64,000 nucleotides of DNA from Phocoena phocoena. Taxonomy: Eukaryota; Chordata; Mammalia; Artiodactyla; Phocoenidae. The stretch lies in NCBI RefSeq assembly GCF_963924675.1, contig NC_089228.1, positions 91,976,894-92,040,893 of the forward strand, in the 5' to 3' direction. The position numbers were made by a program, and so were the translations under genes. This document shows positions 49,365 to 62,284 of the stretch, one piece after another. Numbering within the stretch: the stretch's first letter is position 1; the number at the start of each line of letters is the position of its first letter. The notes beneath the pieces are model-generated. The model did not search any database. It was not told the DNA's origin and was given only the letters and a program-made list of their open reading frames with translations.

Positions 49365-50125
49365 AGCCATTAAGAAAATGTAAACTAAAACTACAATGAA
49401 ACACTTCTCATTTAAAGGGCTAAAATAATAAAAATAAAAAACTTACAATACCACGTCCCCACAAGGAGGTGGAGCAACTAGAACTCCCATATATGGGTCA
49501 TGGGAAAGCAAAATGGCACAGGCATTTAGAAAGAAACGTGACTTCTTATACAGTTAAACGTATACTTACAATATGACCCATCATTCCTACTCCTAGAGAT
49601 TCACCCAAGTGAAACAAAAACTTAAGTTTACACAAACACCTATGTATGAATGTTTATATTGGCTTTATTCATTAATTGCCAAAATGTGGAAATAACCCAA
49701 ATGTTCCTCAACTGCAGAATGGATAAACAAACTGTGGTCTATCTATGTAATGAAATACTACTGAGCAATAAAAGGAAAAAACGACTGATACACCTAACAA
49801 GAGGGATACATCTAAACATGCTATGCTTGCTTAAAGAAGTCTGGTTCAAGAGACTGTATACTATATAATTCCGTTTATATGACATTCTGGTAAAGGGAAA
49901 ACTATATGGGACAAAAACCACATCAATAGAAGTCAGGGATTGAGGGTGAGGGCTGGGGTGGGACTTACAAAGTGGCACAGGGGAGTTTTGGAGTGACAGA
50001 AACTGTTCTATATCTTGATTGTCAGGTGACTACACAATTGTATGCATTTGTCAAAATACTAAGTACTATACACTAATAAGGGTGAATTTTGCTGTATGTA
50101 AATTATACTTTAATTTTTTAAATGG
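49365..50125 (+). mobile_element. Old L1 3' fragment (L1M-type)
   Basis: Distal ORF2 landmarks ('aatatgacccatcattcctactcctag', 'cccaaatgttcctcaactgcagaatgg', 'ctactgagcaataaaagg') followed by an L1M 3' UTR ending 'gtgaattttgctgtatgtaaattatac'. Frames are decayed. Confidence 0.88.
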
Positions 50126-52147
50126 AGAAAAATAAGTTACAAAAAGTGCTTATGCATATACAAGTATGGGTGTGTGTATGTGCATCCTTTTATTGTTTTA
50201 CAAAATGTAATAACAGTATAAATTTAATCTTGTTTTTCATGTATGAGAATAGATACCTTATCATACTGGTACATATAATACCAGTCATCAAGTGGTAGAC
50301 ATTTAGTTTGTTTTCAAATTTTCCTATTTCAACAATGTTGAAATAAGCATACCTGTATGTGTCTTTTCCCAGTTGTTCAAGTAAATCCGTATAATGAATT
50401 CTTTTAAATATAATTCTTGAGTCCAAGAATATGCACACCAAAATTTTTAATAGCTACCAACAATTATCCACCAAAAATGTGAACAAGGAGAGAAACTTTG
50501 AAAGGAAAATCAATAAATGACTAAAATGACTATGTGTAGAGGGCAAGTGGCCAGAGAAATTAAAAAACACATAATTTTTTTCCAGTTCTGAAATCTGAAG
50601 AATTGGGAAAATTGTGACACCATTTACAGAAACAGAAAAGTTAAAGGGGAACTCTTTGGGGTGAGGTGGGATTAGTGGAGGAGAGGTTAAGGTGACGAGC
50701 TGACTTTCAGACCTGTTGAATTTGTGGTGAGTGAAGCATAGCCAAGGTCTAATAGGCAGTTTGTGTGTATCTGAGCTCAGGAGAGGGTTCTGGAACAGAA
50801 ATAGAGGACCCTTAGCTATTGCTGAAGAAATGATAATTAACATAACACTATTTAAGATCTCTGAAGTCTGGGTTTCCAGGATCAATGATCTCTTCAAGCA
50901 TAAAGGGAGGAAAGGTAAATAACTGAGGACTGAACCTTGGGGAAGCTTGGAAGGTCAAGTTTGGAAGATCAAAGAGGAAAAGGAAACACGAAGTTAAACA
51001 AAAAAGAACCAGGAAAGAGCAGCATTATAGGAACCAAAGAAAGAATTTCAAGGGATAAAGAAGTGGTCCACAGTATCTTAGAGCAACTCTCAAAATGAGA
51101 AAATTACACAAGCATTCCTACAACTGAACCAACCCAATAAAGGATAAAAGAGCACATTGCTTCACAAGAGAATATTTCAGAAGGATGAGGGCTGAGTGAA
51201 AAAAAGTCCTGTGATCTGTTAATAGATCACTTTTAATTATGCACTGTCAAAGGTAAGATGAACAGAAGGCAGAATTCAACCTATAGAAAGTCATGGAAAG
51301 TGAATTGTCAGAAAATGGTGACAGTCGGTAAAAAGAACTCAGAAAAGAGAAAAATAGAATGGTAAATTGAGAGGCTAAACATGGCAATATCTTAGCTCAG
51401 AATCAGAACTCCTTTCCAGAACAGCTACGCCTTTCCCACTGTGAGTAATTTCAGAGATTGGGCTCATACGTGTCTTATTCAGGGAGAAGACTTTGCAGCA
51501 ATGGAAGCCACAGAGATGAAGGCTAAAACTCAGACTGCTGAAGTCAACAGAAAGACAGGTATCTATGTCAAGTGAATGGATGCTGTCACTCAGGAATATT
51601 TAAATTTTAATGTCCATCTGAGCTTTATCTTACTGTCAATAAACATGGATTGGATCATTGATTGGTGGTGACCCTAAATTGATAATCAGATTGTTAAATT
51701 CAGCTCCAATGTGAAGTTCTATTTTTCTTAAAAAAATAAAAGCAATATAACTAGGATGCAGTGAAATGACTATCACATAAGTGGTGATGATGCTAATATC
51801 ATCTTATATATTATAGTGTTTTATAGTTTTAAAAGTTTTTTAAAATTTGCTTTCAAATGAAAAGTAACAAAAGTAACACCTTTAGCAAAGAGTCATCACA
51901 CTTTAAGATTCAAGAAATTTAATCTAGAAAGAAATTTCCATTTGAGAAAACCTCCATGTCTAGGGAATGTACATTTGTCATCTTAGTACTGAGGAGGTTT
52001 GGATGATATTTTAGGAACTTGAGGAGTAAATCTAGAACTAAATATGTGAAATGTGGGTTTCTAATTGAAACATTTGACATTGGTTAACTGATTCTGTAGC
52101 ATAATAAAAAATGAAATGAATGCCAGCAATGGCAGAGTAGGACATTC
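50126..52147. other. Intergenic DNA, mostly unassigned
   Basis: The stretch 50250-50430 ('gtggtagacatttagtttgttttc...') resembles an inverted segment of an old L1-like repeat. A 147-codon minus-strand open frame at 50454-50897 has no recognisable domain. No promoter or RNA gene is seen. Confidence 0.45.
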
Positions 52148-52161
52148 AAAAATCCTTTCCT

Positions 52162-52357
52162 GGGCTGCCCTGGTGGCTCAGTGGTTGAGAGTCCGCCTGC
52201 CGATGCAGGGGACACGGGTTTGTGCCCCGGTCCGGGAAGATCCCACATGCCACGGAGCGGCTGGGCCCGTGAACCATGGCCGCTGAGCCTGCACGTCCGG
52301 AGCCTGTGCTCCAAAACAGGAGAGGCCACAACAGTGAGAGGTCCGCATACTGCAAAA
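52162..52357 (+). mobile_element. CHR-type SINE (short form)
   Basis: gggctgccctggtggctcag head, 'catggccgctgagcctgcac' body, 9-base A-tail. Flanked by aaaaatcctttcct at 52148-52161 and 52358-52371, a perfect 14-bp duplication overlapping the tail. Confidence 0.96.
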
Positions 52358-52514
52358 AAAAATCCTTTCCTCCATAAAAGCAATGTGAACACTTGAAAAT
52401 TTTTCAGAATAAAATACTTCAGAACTCTGAAAATTAAGTTTAATTTCTGGTCGTTTCAATGATTAATTTTATCAAATAGTTTAAATACAGATCAATACAA
52501 ATACAAATAACACA

Positions 52515-55500
52515 AATTCTTCACAAACTCTTTTAGAAAATAGGGTGGGGAGAGAATATTTCTCAGCTCATTCTATGAAGTCAGTATTAACCTGATACCA
52601 ACAGCAGACAAAGAAAGCCCCCAAACAAGAAATCTACAGACCAATATCCCTTGTGAATATAGATTAAAAAATCCCCAACAACAACAAAAAAATAGTAAAT
52701 TGTATCTAACAGCATACATAACCTTGGATGATTTATCCCAGGAATGCAAGCTTGGTTCAACATAAGAAAATCAATGTAATACACCATATAAATAGAACAA
52801 AAGACAAAAAGCACATGATCCTTTCCATAGATGCCGGAAAAGCATTAGACTAAATCCAACTCCCCTTATAATAAAAACATACAACAAACTAGGAATAGAA
52901 GGGAACTTCCTCAACTTGATAAAGGGCATCTACAAGAAACCACAGCTCATGTTATACTTAATGGGGAAAGACTGAAAGCTTTCTCTCTAAGATCAGAAAG
53001 AGACAAAGATGTCTGTTCTGACTATTTCTGTTCAACATTATTATAATGAAGGTTATAATCAGAGCAATAATGCAATTTTAAAAACCTAGATTGAAAAGGA
53101 AGTAGTAAAACTATCTCCATTTGAAGATGACATGATTATGTATATAAAACATCCTAAGAAATACACACACATAAATGATTAGAGCTAATAAATGAGTTCA
53201 ACAAGGTTGAAGGATACAGTATTAATATACAAAAATATCTATTTTATTTCTAGCAATGGAAAATCTGGAAATGAAATTAAGGAAACAATTCTATTTATAA
53301 TAGTATCAAAAACAATAAAATGTTTAGAAGTAAATTTAGCAAAAGAAGTATAAGATTTGTATACTGAAAACTATAAAACATTATTGAAAGAAATTACAGA
53401 GTAAGTAAATGAAAAGATATTCCATATTCATGGATTAAAAAAATATTGTTAAGATGGCAATTTCCCCAATTAAATCTATGGATTCAACATAATCCCTATC
53501 AGAATCCCAACTGTCTAGTTTTTAGAGATTGAAAAGCTGGTACTAAAATTCTTTACGGAATTGCAACTCATAATACCTAAAACAATCTTACAAACCACAG
53601 AGTTGGAGTTTGCACACTTCTTGATTTCAATACTTACTAAAAAGTGGCAGAAATAAAGATAATATGGTACTAGCATAAGGCTAGATATATAGACCAATGA
53701 TACAATGGAAAGTCCACAAAAATTTTACATTTACGATTCATTGATTTGTGACAAGAGTGACAGCACAATTCAACAGAGAAAGAATGGTCTTTTCAACCAA
53801 CATGAAACTGGATACTACTAGGAAACTGGATAAACATATGCAAAAGAATGAATTTAGACCTCCACTTCACACAATATATAAGAATCAACTCAAAATAGAT
53901 CAAAAACCTAAATATAAGATATAAAGCTATGAAACTATTGGAATAAATCATAAGCATAAATCTTTAAGACTTCAGATTAGGCAATGTTTTCTAAGGTATG
54001 ACACCAAAAGCACAAGCAACCAAAAAAACAAAAAATTAAACTTCATCAAAATCCAAATGTTTTGTGCTTCAAAGAATGCTACTGAGAAATGAAAAGACAA
54101 CTCAGAGAATAGAATATATTTGCAACTCATATATCTGATAAAGGTCTAGCATCTAGATATATAAAGACGTCTGAAGTCTACAAATAACAAATGCTGGAGA
54201 GGGTGCGGAGAAACAGGAACCCACCTACACTGTTGGTGGGAATGTAAATTAGTGTAGCCACTATAGAAAACAGTATGGAGTTTCCTCAAAAACCTAAAAA
54301 TAGAGTTGCCATATGATCCAGCAATCCCACTCCTGGGCATATATTCAGACAAAACTCTAATTCAAAAAGATACATGCACCCCTATGTTCATAGCAGCACT
54401 ATTCATAATAGCCAAGACATGGAAACAATCTAAATGTCCATTGACAGATGAATGGTTAAAGAAGATGTGGTACATATATACAATGGAATACTACGCAGCC
54501 ATAAAAAAGAGTGAAATAATGCCATTTGCAGCAACATGGATGGGCCTAGAAATTATCATACTAAGTGAAGTCACAAAGAGAAAGACAAATACCATATGAT
54601 ATCACTTACATATGGAATCTAAAATATGCCACAAATGAACCTGACTACAAAACAGAAACAGACTCACAAACATAGAGAATAGACATGTGGTTGCCTAGGG
54701 GGAGGGGGATGGGGGAGGGAGGGACTGGGAGTTAGCAGATGCTAACTGGTATATATAGAATGGATAAACAACAAGTCCTACTGTATAGCACAGGGAACTA
54801 TATTCAATATCCTGTAATAAACCATAATGGAATAGAATATTAAAAAGAATGTATATATACGTATAAATGAATCACTTTGCCGTGCAGCAGAAATTAACAC
54901 AACATTGTAAATCAACTATACTTGGATTAAAAAAAAAAGTCTGACAACTCAACAATAAAAAGACACATAACCCAGATCAAAATAAAAATAACCAAATTGA
55001 GTAGATATTTCTCTAAATAAGATATACAAATGGCCAATAAGTATATGAAAAGATGTTCAGTGACACTACTGTATAGGGAAATGCAAATTAAATCACAAAA
55101 AATTACCACTTCACACTCACAAGGATGGCTAAAATAAAAAAGACAGACACACTCCACTCCTAGAGAAATGAAAACATATAGTTTCATAAAAACTTGTTTG
55201 CTAATTTTCTTGGCAACATTATTCATAATATCCAGAAGGTGGAAACAGCCTAAATATCTACCAAAGGATGAATGGATAAACAAAATGTGGTATATCCATA
55301 CAACATATCACTCAGAGATGAAGTACTGACACAAAATACAGTGTGGATGAACCTTGAAAATATTATGCTAAGTGAAAGAAGCCAGACACAAAAGCCCAGA
55401 TATTGTATAATTTCACTTATATGAAATGTCCAGAATAGGAATCCACAGAGGCAGAAAGCTGATTGGTGGTTGCCAGGGGGAGAGCAAAATGGGGAATGAT

Positions 55501-55557
55501 TGTTAATGGGTATGGGGTTTCTTTTGGGGGTTGATGAAAATATTCTAGAATTAGCAA
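52515..55557 (+). mobile_element. Old L1 (RT region to 3' UTR) with nested insertion
   Basis: Starts within RT-region sequence ('ctcattctatgaagtcagtattaacctgat'), passes the decayed 'gatgccggaaaagcattag' and 'gaagatgacatgattatg' (RT active-site region) and the distal ORF2. It is interrupted at 54174 by a younger L1, resumes at 54945 ('caactcaacaataaaaagacac') and reaches 3' UTR sequence ending 'attctagaattag'. All frames are broken by many stops. At 55558 the sequence switches to L1 on the opposite strand. Confidence 0.9.
54175..54938 (+). mobile_element. Younger 5'-truncated L1 nested in the older L1
   Basis: Begins 'agtctacaaataacaaatgctggagag', contains a 97-codon open ORF2 tail at 54306-54599 ([20 protein letters not shown]...) and an artiodactyl-type L1 3' UTR ('ctgtatagcacagggaactatattcaatatcctgtaataaacc'), and ends in an A-run. 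The host L1 reads continuously if this block is removed. gtctga flanks both sides (54169-54174 and 54939-54944). Confidence 0.9.
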
Positions 55558-56760
55558 GCTTTGGGTTAATCTTTGTATATGGAGTAATGCAAAAGTTTAA
55601 CAGCATTTTTTTTTTCATGTGGCTATCCAGTTTCCCAGCACCATTTTTGAAAAACACTGTCCTTTCCCCATTGAATGGTCTTGGTACTCTTGTTGAAAAT
55701 CATTTGACTATATGTGTGAGGGTTTATTTCTGGGCTCTCAGCTCTATTCTACTAGTATCTATGCCTGTCTTTATGCCAGTACCACATTGTTTTAATTATT
55801 GTATCTTTGCTCTAGTAAGTTTTGAAATCAGGAAGTGTGAAACTTCCAACGTTGTGTTTCTCAAGATTTTTTTTTTTTTAACTGTTCTAGGTCTCTTGAG
55901 ATTCCAGATGAAGTTTAGGATGAATTTTTCTATTCCTGGAAAAAGAAATCATTGGGAATTTGATAGGGATTACATTGAATCTGTAGATTGATTCAGGTAG
56001 TATTGACATCTCTATATTAATTTTTCCAATTCATGAACATGGGATGTCTTACTATTTATTGGTGTCATCTCTAATTTCTTTCAGCAATATTTTGTAGTTT
56101 TTAGTGTACAAGTCTTTCACCTCCTTGCTTAAGTTTATAACTGAGTATTTTATTATTATCGATGCTATAGCAAATGAAATTTTCTTAATTATCTTTCTAG
56201 ATTGTTCATTGTTGGTGTATAGCAATGCAACTGATTTCTGAGTGTCGATTTTGTATCCTACAACTTTGCTGAATTTACTAATTCTAACAGTTGTGTGCAT
56301 GTGTGTGTGTGATCTTTAGGGTTTTCTACATATGAGATCATGTCATCTATGAACAGAGATCATTTTACTTCTTCCTTTTCAATTTGGATGTCTTTTATTT
56401 CTTTTTCTTACCTAATTGCTCTGTCTAGAACTTCCAGTACTTTGTTGAAATGAAGTGGCAAAAGTGGGTATCCTTGCTTGTTCCTGAGCTTAGAGGAAAC
56501 ACTTTGTCTTTTATCCTTGACTATGATGTTGGCTGTTAGTTTTCATATATGGTCTTTATGTTGCTGAGGTAGTTTCCTTCTATTCCTAGTTTGTTGAGTG
56601 TTTTCATCATGAAAGTGTGAATTTTTTCAAATGCTTTTTCTGCATCAATTGAGATGATCATATAATTCTTCTTTCATTCAGTTAATGTGCTGTATTACAC
56701 CAATTGATTTTCACATGTTGAACCATCCCACATAAGTTTTGATCTGTAGACTAGCTGATA
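55558..56760 (-). mobile_element. Old L1 ORF2 segment, opposite strand
   Basis: Read on the minus strand this is central L1 ORF2. The plus strand shows inverted landmarks such as 'gccagtaccacattgttttaattattgta', 'gattacattgaatctgtagattg', 'tgagatgatcatataattcttc'. Residue remnants such as VVGYKIDTQKSVALLYTNNE appear in 56052-56300. It lacks the ORF2 C-terminus and 3' UTR, so it is truncated at the junction at 55557/55558. Confidence 0.9.
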
Positions 56761-57234
56761 CTGAAGGATGAGCCAGTACAATATTTACCTTAATAAATAA
56801 TTTTGACTATTGAAGAACTCTGAGTGATTTCTTCTGTATGTGTCTTTTTCTTGCTTATAGCTTTTTCCTTATAACATTATTTTTAAAGATTATGGAAGTC
56901 CATCATTCTCATTTTATGGAAATTAAGATATTTTAGAGAGGCATAAAGTGAACTGGTAATTTAAAAAACTAGAATGAACTATTTGGAGAAACTACTTATT
57001 ACTTTAAAGAAAATTCTTGAGATGATTTCAATCTTGTGAAACAATGTGATTATATAACACTTCAATGGATCTATTCAATTGTAATGATAGATATGTCATC
57101 TTCTCATTCTGGGAGTTTTTTAGCTCTTGATATTTTGAAATTTAACTTTCTCTTTTAAAGTGATAAAACTGGCATAGGTATGCCAAGTTATATCCTCAGC
57201 AGTCCTACAAACTGGAGGAGCAAGGAAAGTGTGC
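56761..57234. other. Intergenic DNA, no recognised element
   Basis: AT-rich, no gene or confident repeat. Confidence 0.5.
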
Positions 57235-57242
57235 TTTTAGAG

Positions 57243-57536
57243 CAGCACTATCCAATAGAAATTTAAGTTGAAACACATATGTAATTTTAATTTTTCTAGT
57301 AGTCACATTTTAAATGATAGAAAAGGCAAAACTGGTTTTAATATAATTTATTTAATCCAATATATTCTAAGTATGATTTCAACATATATTCAAATTAATT
57401 TTTTATTAAAAAGTTGAGATTATTTGTACTAAATCTTTGAAATACTGTATGTATTTTATACCTATAGCATACCTCAATTTGTAGTTGCCACATTTCAAGT
57501 GCCCAATTGACATACGTGGCTTGGGCTATAGCGCAA
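57243..57536 (+). mobile_element. hAT-type non-autonomous DNA transposon relic
   Basis: Starts cagcactatccaatagaa and ends near 'cttgggctatagcgcaac', decayed hAT-Charlie-style inverted ends. The internal 'cacatatgtaattttaatttttctagtag' and 'cacatttcaagtgcccaattgacatacgtgg' are typical of the family. The 8-base flanks ttttagag (57235-57242) and ccttagag (57537-57544) match at six positions with C/T differences, as expected of an old hAT duplication. The exact subfamily is uncertain. Confidence 0.75.
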
Positions 57537-57544
57537 CCTTAGAG

Positions 57545-58629
57545 TTCTACACTTCCTGAATTTATAATAGCATGCTTTTGCACACATGAAATCACATTAT
57601 GCAATACCTAGCTACATCTCAGCAAAATATTTGTCAAGGCCCTCGAAGAGGGGAGAGACTGAGGGTTGATGAGAAATGGTTATCTCACTACTTGCTCAGT
57701 GTTTGGGGCTTACTGCCAGCCCTCAGAGTTCTTGGATAGACTGTTATATTCATAATCATTGTCAGCTCCTGATGTTTTTCCTTTTTTATCAGAAAGTTAG
57801 GCTTCTGGCAGTATTCAGTGCTCAATGTCATTGCCACTCATATTTTTTTGAATGCCAGATATTATGTATGAAAAATTCTAGAGGCTCTGGGGATGTTATC
57901 TTCTTCCAAAGAGGGTAAATCTTTAATTTGCTAGGCAGATATCAGATGTTAATTTGCTGGGTTTGGAAAACTTTTTGTAAGGAACCAAATAGTATTGCAG
58001 TCTAAGAGACAAGATCAAAGATATTGTATACATATGTATATAACAAGAAAAAAATTCAAACATTTTTTTGATGAAATTCAACATATAATTACAATAATTG
58101 AGAACTTTTTTGTAATACGGTCTACCAATAAGAATGTGGGGATTTTCTTTTGGGGGGATGTCATTTTGTTTGAGGTTTAAATTTAGTGTTTCCTATCATA
58201 ACAGTCAATTGCAAATATTTATCTGTTAATACTGACCTGAAATGAGATATTCTGTATTTCATCTTTGAAAATGTCCTTTTAAACAGATAGGTACTACCAA
58301 ATATTGATATCAGACTATAATCATATGATTTTAATAGAATATATTCATCCCTTAGAAGGCATTTATAGAATTCTATTAGATTCTTCTCTTATAGTTTAAG
58401 ACCAGAAAATATATCCACTGAAAACTGGCTTGTGGGATCCTCCTTCTTGTTTTAACTTTTGCCAGAAGGAGGTCAACAAAACATTTTGACGCTACTTGTA
58501 ATTTAAACAACATTAGTTGTTATCAAACAACTTCACTGCAGTATAAGTTTTGCATGTAAGTGATGCTTGGTCTGGTAATTTTAAATTGAATTCATTAAAA
58601 AAACACCATCAAATCTACAGCAGTGTTAA
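57545..58629. other. Intergenic DNA, no recognised element
   Basis: AT-rich. Short open frames at 57676-57918 and 57995-58180 have no known domain. Parts of 57955-58090 may be a decayed hAT-like repeat, but I cannot assign it. Confidence 0.45.
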
Positions 58630-60337
58630 TTTCAGAAAAGAAGAAATTTCTCAAATCTATAACCTAAACTTCCAATGCAAGAAACTACAAAAAGAAAACT
58701 AAACCTACAGCAAGCAAAAGGAAGGGAATAATAAAGATTAGAATGAAAATCACAGAAATAGAAAAAAAAACCCAAAAATAAAGAAAATAGATTAAACCAA
58801 AAGTTCAATAAAACTAACAAATAGACTTACCAAGAAAATAAGAGAGAAGACACAAATCACCAAAATCAGGAACATAAGAGGGGATATCACTACTGACCCT
58901 ATCAAAGTTTAAAGGATTATAAGGACTATTATAAACAATATTAGATCTACAAATGAGACAATCTGGATGAAATGGAAAAATATCATAGAGAGATACAAAT
59001 TATGAAAACAGACTCAGGAAGAAATAGAAAATTTGAATATACCTATAACAAGAAGATAAACTGAATTGGTAATTAGAAATATCTTACAAAGGAAAGCTCA
59101 GGTCTAGTTGGTTTCATTGATGAATTTAAGTATTTAAAAATAATACCAGTTTTTCACCAACTTTTAGAAAAGAGAGGAGGAGGAAACACCTCTCAACTCA
59201 TTCTATGAGACAGTATTACCCTGATAACAAAACAGACAGAAACCTCACAAGAAAACTAGTCAATATCATAAACATACATGCAAAAAGCATTAATAAAATA
59301 TTAGAAAAATTAACTCAGGAATGTATAAAAATTTATATACCACCTCCTAGTGTGGTGTGTTCCAGGAATGCAATGTTGGTTTGACAACTGAAGATTAATA
59401 TAGACTACCGTATTAGTAGAATAGTAAGGAGCCAAAATCACATGATTCTCTCAATTGTTTCAGAAAAAGCATATGAAAAAATTCAACATCCATTTATGAT
59501 TTTAAAAACTTAAACTAGGAATAGAAGGGAATTTCCACAACCTGATGAAGGACATCTATGAAAAACCTATAACTACTTAATGGTGAAAGACTGAAAGCTT
59601 TCCCTCAAATATCAGGGAAAAAAGCCACAATGTCCACACTCAACATGCTTATTCAACATCAGATTGAAGGTTCTAGTCAGTGTAACAAGTTTTTTAAAAA
59701 AAAAAGCATCCAGTCCAGGTTTGGAAGAAGGAAATAAAATTGTTTATTTGCATATATCATGAGTCTGTATGTAGAAAATCCTTAAAAAATCCATAAAACA
59801 TATGAGAAGCAATAAACTATTTTAGCTAGTTCACAGAATACAAAATCAATATGCAAAAATCAATTGTATACCTATACAATTGTAACAATAGGGACAATTT
59901 GAAAATCTGAAAATGAAATTAAGTTTTATTTATAATAGCATCACAAATAATAAAATACTTAGAAATACATTTAACAAAAAGAAACCAAACACTTGTACAC
60001 TGAAAAGTAAAAAGCACTGTTGAGAAAAATTAAAGATCTAATGAATGGAAAGATGTCATCTTCATGGATTGGAAGACTTGATATTGTCAGGATGGTTGTT
60101 CTCCCCAGATTGATCTATAGATTCAACACAACGCTTATCAAAATCTTGCATGCTACTTTTCAGAAACTGATGAGCTGATCCTAAAATCTGTATGGAAATG
60201 CAAAGTGCCTAGTATAGGCAATACAATTTTGATTAAGAAGAACAAAGTTGGAGGACTCACACTACCTGATTTCAAGACTTATTATAAAGCTACAGTGATC
60301 AAGAATATCGTACTGACAGAGGGATAAACATAAAGAT

Positions 60338-60553
60338 CAGGAGTTAGCAAATAATCTTTATAAAGTGCCATATAGTAAATATTTGAGACTTTTTGGTTTC
60401 TGTTGCAAATGACGGCACTCTGCCATCATAGTAAAAAAGTAGCTCAAACAAGATGTAAACACGTGGGAATGGCTGTGTTCAATAAAACTTATTAACAACA
60501 GAAAAAAGGTAGTGAGCTGGATTTGGCCCACAGACCATATTTTGCCACCCCTG
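60338..60553 (+). mobile_element. hAT-Charlie non-autonomous transposon (MER3-like) inside L1
   Basis: Terminal inverted repeats: caggagttagcaaa at the left, and at the right ttttgccacccctg, the inverse of caggggtggcaaaa. Internal 'atatagtaaatatttgagactttttgg' and 'ggctgtgttcaataaaactta' and 'ggatttggcccacagacc' are typical. The 8-bp flanks ataaagat and ttacagat match at six positions. Assignment to MER3 rather than a sister family is from memory. Confidence 0.85.
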
Positions 60554-60907
60554 TTACAGATCACTGGTATAGAATTCAGAGTCCAGACATAAATCCTTAC
60601 ATTTGTAGCAAACTGACTTTCAACAAACATGCCAAGACAATTAAATAGAGAAAGGATTGTCTTTCCAACAAATAGTGATGAGGCCGTTGGATATCCAGAT
60701 GCAAAAAAGAAATATATGGAGTAAATAAGTGATTTAACCAACATAGAATCTTACCTCACACTATACTCAAAAATTAGCTCCAAAGGAACCTGAGTCCTAA
60801 AAGAACTGAGGTTAAACTTTTAAAAACTTAAACTAGGAATTATAGAGGTTAAACCTCTATAAAAGCGGATAAGAATCTTCATGCCCCTGGGTTAGCAAAG
60901 AATTCAG

Positions 60908-61256
60908 GGCTTCCCTGATAGCGCAGTGGTTAAGAATCCACCTGCCAATGCAGGGGACATGGGTTCAAGCCCTGGTCTGGGAAGATCCCACATGCTGCGG
61001 AGCAACTAAGCCCGTGCGCCACAACTACTGGGCATGTGCTCTGGAGCCCGCAAGCCACAACTACTGAGCCCGTGTGCCACAACTACTGAAACTCATGCAC
61101 CTAGAGCCCATGCTCGGCAACAAGAGAAGCCACCGCAATGAGAAGCCCGCGCACCACAACGAAGAGTGGCCCCCACTCGCTGCAACTAGAGAAAGCCCAC
61201 GTGCAGCAACAAAGACCCAACGCAACCAATAAAAAAATAAATAATAAATAATTTAA
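60908..61256 (+). mobile_element. CHR-type SINE (long form) inside L1
   Basis: gggcttccctgatagcgcag head at 60907-60926, B-box-like gggttcaagccc, long body, tail 'aataaaaaaataaataataaat'. The surrounding L1 continues across it (aatcttcatgcccctgg before, gtcagacatgacactaag after). The flanking similarity (caaagaattcag / caaagtaagtcag) is only a possible duplication. Confidence 0.93.
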
Positions 61257-62284
61257 AACAAAGTAAGTCAGACATGACACTAAGAGCACAAACTATAAAA
61301 GAAAAAATTGATAAATTGTACTTCATTAAAATTAAAAACTTGTTCTTCAAAAGACAAGATTAAGAAAGTGAGAAGATAAGCCACAGACTCAGAGAAATAT
61401 CTGTAAATCGTATATCTGGTAAAGGACATGTACCTAAAATCTGCAAAGAGATCCTACAATTGTATAATGAGAAGACAAACAACCCAATTAAAAATGGGCA
61501 AAAGACTTGAATAGACATTTTACCAAAGAAGACATATGAATGGCTAATAAGCACATGAGAAAGTGCTCAACATCATTAGTCATTAGAGGAATGAAAATTA
61601 AAGCCACAATAAGATACCACCTTATATACTTACTAAGAATGTTTATCAAAAAGACAGTATCAAGTACTGGCAAGGATAGAGAGAGCCTGGAACGCTCATA
61701 TACTGGCAGTGGGAATGTAAAATGGCACAGCCACTTTGGAAAACAATCAGGCAATTTCTTTAAAAGTTAGTCATAAACAAACTTGCCATATGACTCCCAT
61801 ATTTTACTCCTAGGAATCTAGACAAGAGAAATGAAAACATAGGTCCACAAAAAGACTTATACATAAATTTTCTTACCAGCATTATTTGTAATGTGTCCAA
61901 ACTTAAAACAACCCAGGTATCAATCAACAGACAGATATACAAATTGAATAGTATTTGGCATTTAAAAGGAAGAAAATACTGGTACATGCTAAAGCATCGA
62001 TAAACTTCACAAACATTATTGTAAATGCAAGAAGCCAGATGCAAAAGACTACATATTGCATGATCCTATTTATATGAAATGTCTAGAAAAGGTAAGTTTA
62101 TAGTCAGAGAGCTGGTCAGTGTTTGCCAAGGACCAATGGGGAATGACTGAAAGTGAGCCTGGGCGGAAAATGGATTGTTATGGTTACACAATTCCACTAA
62201 TTTACTAAAACTCACTGAATTGTATACTTATGGCAGGTGAATTTTATGGTATGTAAATTATGCTTCAATGAAGCTATAAAAAGA

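Larger units (their letters stand above)
58630..62284 (+). mobile_element. Old, long L1 (mid-ORF2 to 3' end) with two nested elements
   Basis: Starts in the linker between endonuclease and RT ('aagaagaaatttctcaaatctataacc', 'aataagagagaagacacaaatcac'), continues through RT ('ccaggaatgcaatgttgg', 'cagaaaaagcatatgaaaaaattcaac'), thumb and distal ORF2, and ends with an L1M 3' UTR ('gtgaattttatggtatgtaaattatgcttcaatg'). Stops are dense throughout. It contains a hAT element at 60338-60553 and a CHR SINE at 60908-61256. Confidence 0.9.
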
